A DNA stretch of 12,498 bases. It comes from Betaproteobacteria bacterium (GTDB lineage: Bacteria > Pseudomonadota > Gammaproteobacteria > Burkholderiales > Nitrosomonadaceae). Under the pieces are notes generated by a model. It did no database searches and had not been told where the DNA came from. It saw nothing but the letters and a program-made list of their open reading frames with translations. Numbering within the stretch: position 1 is the stretch's first letter; every line of letters begins with the position of its first letter. Both the position numbers and the translations under genes were made by a program. Below are positions 11,379-12,498 of this stretch, piece by piece. The DNA lies in NCBI GenBank assembly GCA_022601315.1, contig JAHZIU010000106.1:1-12498 (forward strand). Reading direction: 5' to 3'.

Positions 11379-12498
11379 TTAATCATCACGATGATGCGCT
11401 TTTTCAAACAGACCCTTGATGCGTATCAACTGAGTTTCACCACTGGATTCATCAACACCATCGTTATCGTTGGCAAATAACATATCACCCCTTCTGGTTA
11501 CAGCCAGGCTTTCGATTTTCTCGAGTACCATGCCGCCTGTATTCTCAAGATCCGGTATCAAATCTCGTATCAAAGTTTTACTTAATGTATCAAAAACTTC
11601 GCCTTCAGTTCTAAAAACAATATCTTCAATGGAAAATTTGTAGATTCGTTTGATGCGTGCATCTGAGTTTCCCTGATTGTCACGTTCAATGACTGCGAAA
11701 CGGTTTTTCCCTAATGCTGTAATTTCTGACAAACCAACCCAGCCGCCATTTGGAGACTGGCGTACTTCCAGCGGATAATATACAAACATCCATTCCCTAT
11801 TCGCGCTGTCATAACGCCCGATTCTGACTTTACCGCCATCATCCACATTATTCGGTTCAGGATCACCAACCCATGCACGTTGAAAAGCGACATACAGGAT
11901 CTCTTTTCCATCTTCAATGACAGAATAAACACCTTCAAAGCCAAACCGGCGTTGTTTGTCATTTACATTATCAGGTAATAAAACCGTCTCGATAATTGTT
12001 CCATCTCTCGCTGCATGCACCAAGCTATTGTGACTGGTTACTGGTCGCTTCGGATCATCCACAGAACCGGCCCCTTCTGAAGCAATCCAGAAACTACCGT
12101 CCCCACTAGCACTCACAGCAATACCTTCAGCATCAAGATTTACTGTTTGCCCACGATCTTTAAGTACAATTTCACCGGTAATGACTGCGGGCTTCTTACG
12201 GATGTTCATAACATAAATACGACTTTGCTGGTAGAAACTGTCATGCACAGCATACATTTTATTATTAAGTTTGCGTTCCAGCGAAAAGCCAGATAATGCA
12301 CCCCAAGGTATCGGTGTACCGTCAGCACGATTCCTAGATACAATAGTTGGATAAGCTGCACGACCTTTCTGTAGTTGATAAATATTAATTGCACTGCGAT
12401 ACTTATCACCACGATCATCCTTCTCACTGGCAACAACCAAAAGATTTCTGTTTGGAATTGCCTTAATACCTTCAGGACCAATACCGGTGGGCAAAGTC
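11379..12498 (-). CDS. Esterase-like phytase-family / beta-propeller protein, C-terminal part (cut by the right edge)
   Basis: The minus-strand frame is open to the right edge, and about 373 residues before the TAA at 11379-11381 are visible. The N-terminus lies outside the window, so the TTG near 12494 is not a real start. The visible part begins with LPTGIGPEGIKAIPNRNLLVVASEKD, which fits the end of a beta-propeller of the kind found in alkaline-phosphatase-like or choice-of-anchor proteins. A phytase-like domain follows, with repeated acidic propeller motifs: LDAEGIAVSASGDGSFWIASEG, FGFEGVYSV, WVGLSEITAL and KIESLAVTRRGDMLFANDNDG. Such proteins are normally exported and may cleave phosphate esters, but the family is named by similarity and the substrate is unknown. 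The C-terminus is short and basic/acidic (KAHHRDD) with no sorting tail. A hairpin at 11331-11352 lies just downstream. Confidence 0.82.
   Translation of the reverse strand, partial: TLPTGIGPEGIKAIPNRNLLVVASEKDDRGDKYRSAINIYQLQKGRAAYPTIVSRNRADGTPIPWGALSGFSLERKLNNKMYAVHDSFYQQSRIYVMNIRKKPAVITGEIVLKDRGQTVNLDAEGIAVSASGDGSFWIASEGAGSVDDPKRPVTSHNSLVHAARDGTIIETVLLPDNVNDKQRRFGFEGVYSVIEDGKEILYVAFQRAWVGDPEPNNVDDGGKVRIGRYDSANREWMFVYYPLEVRQSPNGGWVGLSEITALGKNRFAVIERDNQGNSDARIKRIYKFSIEDIVFRTEGEVFDTLSKTLIRDLIPDLENTGGMVLEKIESLAVTRRGDMLFANDNDGVDESSGETQLIRIKGLFEKAHHRDD

Noticed and set aside
1..12498. CRISPR array, tRNA or rRNA genes, intact transposase
   Set aside because: No regularly spaced repeats, cloverleaf-like sequences, conserved rRNA segments or transposase motifs were found on reading the window.

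Overview
The window looks like a chromosomal segment of an AT-rich betaproteobacterium, possibly of the Nitrosomonadales type. That placement is an inference from gene content: the order aroC / dacC-type carboxypeptidase / class IV D-amino acid aminotransferase / DUF493 / lipB / lipA, the CNP1-like lipoprotein, and the periplasmic di-haem peroxidase. No rRNA, tRNA, CRISPR array, intact insertion sequence or phage gene was seen.

Left part (1-4492): the 3' end of chorismate synthase, then a co-directional and tightly packed run. It holds a PBP5-type D,D-carboxypeptidase, a D-amino acid aminotransferase, a small DUF493 (YbeD-type) protein, lipoyl(octanoyl)transferase LipB and lipoyl synthase LipA. 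The first two concern D-alanine and peptidoglycan. The last two carry out the two steps of endogenous lipoate assembly, and DUF493 sits just before them.

Middle part (4493-8828): an AT-rich spacer rich in repeats surrounds one small secreted protein gene (4920-5174) and contains a nested inverted repeat of about 108 bp. After it come a rubrerythrin lacking its rubredoxin domain, a strong intrinsic terminator, and a three-gene set: a GlpC/HdrD-like iron-sulfur oxidoreductase, a DUF3501 protein and a CNP1-like lipoprotein. This set is probably a peroxide or oxidative-stress redox module. The iron-sulfur protein is a plausible electron partner for the rubrerythrin, but that is an inference.

Right part (8829-12498): a minus-strand secreted di-haem peroxidase of the MauG/CcpA family converges on the module. 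Behind it lies a 609-bp region without a long gene, dense in inverted repeats. It holds a candidate small-RNA unit and, most strikingly, a sigma-54 promoter with a GG-N10-GC core, an IHF-like site and two upstream inverted repeats. Together these sit just ahead of a gene for a tiny exported two-cysteine peptide of 53 residues (about 29 mature). A long hairpin follows that gene. The window ends inside a minus-strand phytase-like/beta-propeller secreted protein.

The best candidate for something undescribed is the sigma-54-controlled micro-peptide locus at 10750-11225. The housekeeping genes look intact and ordinary.
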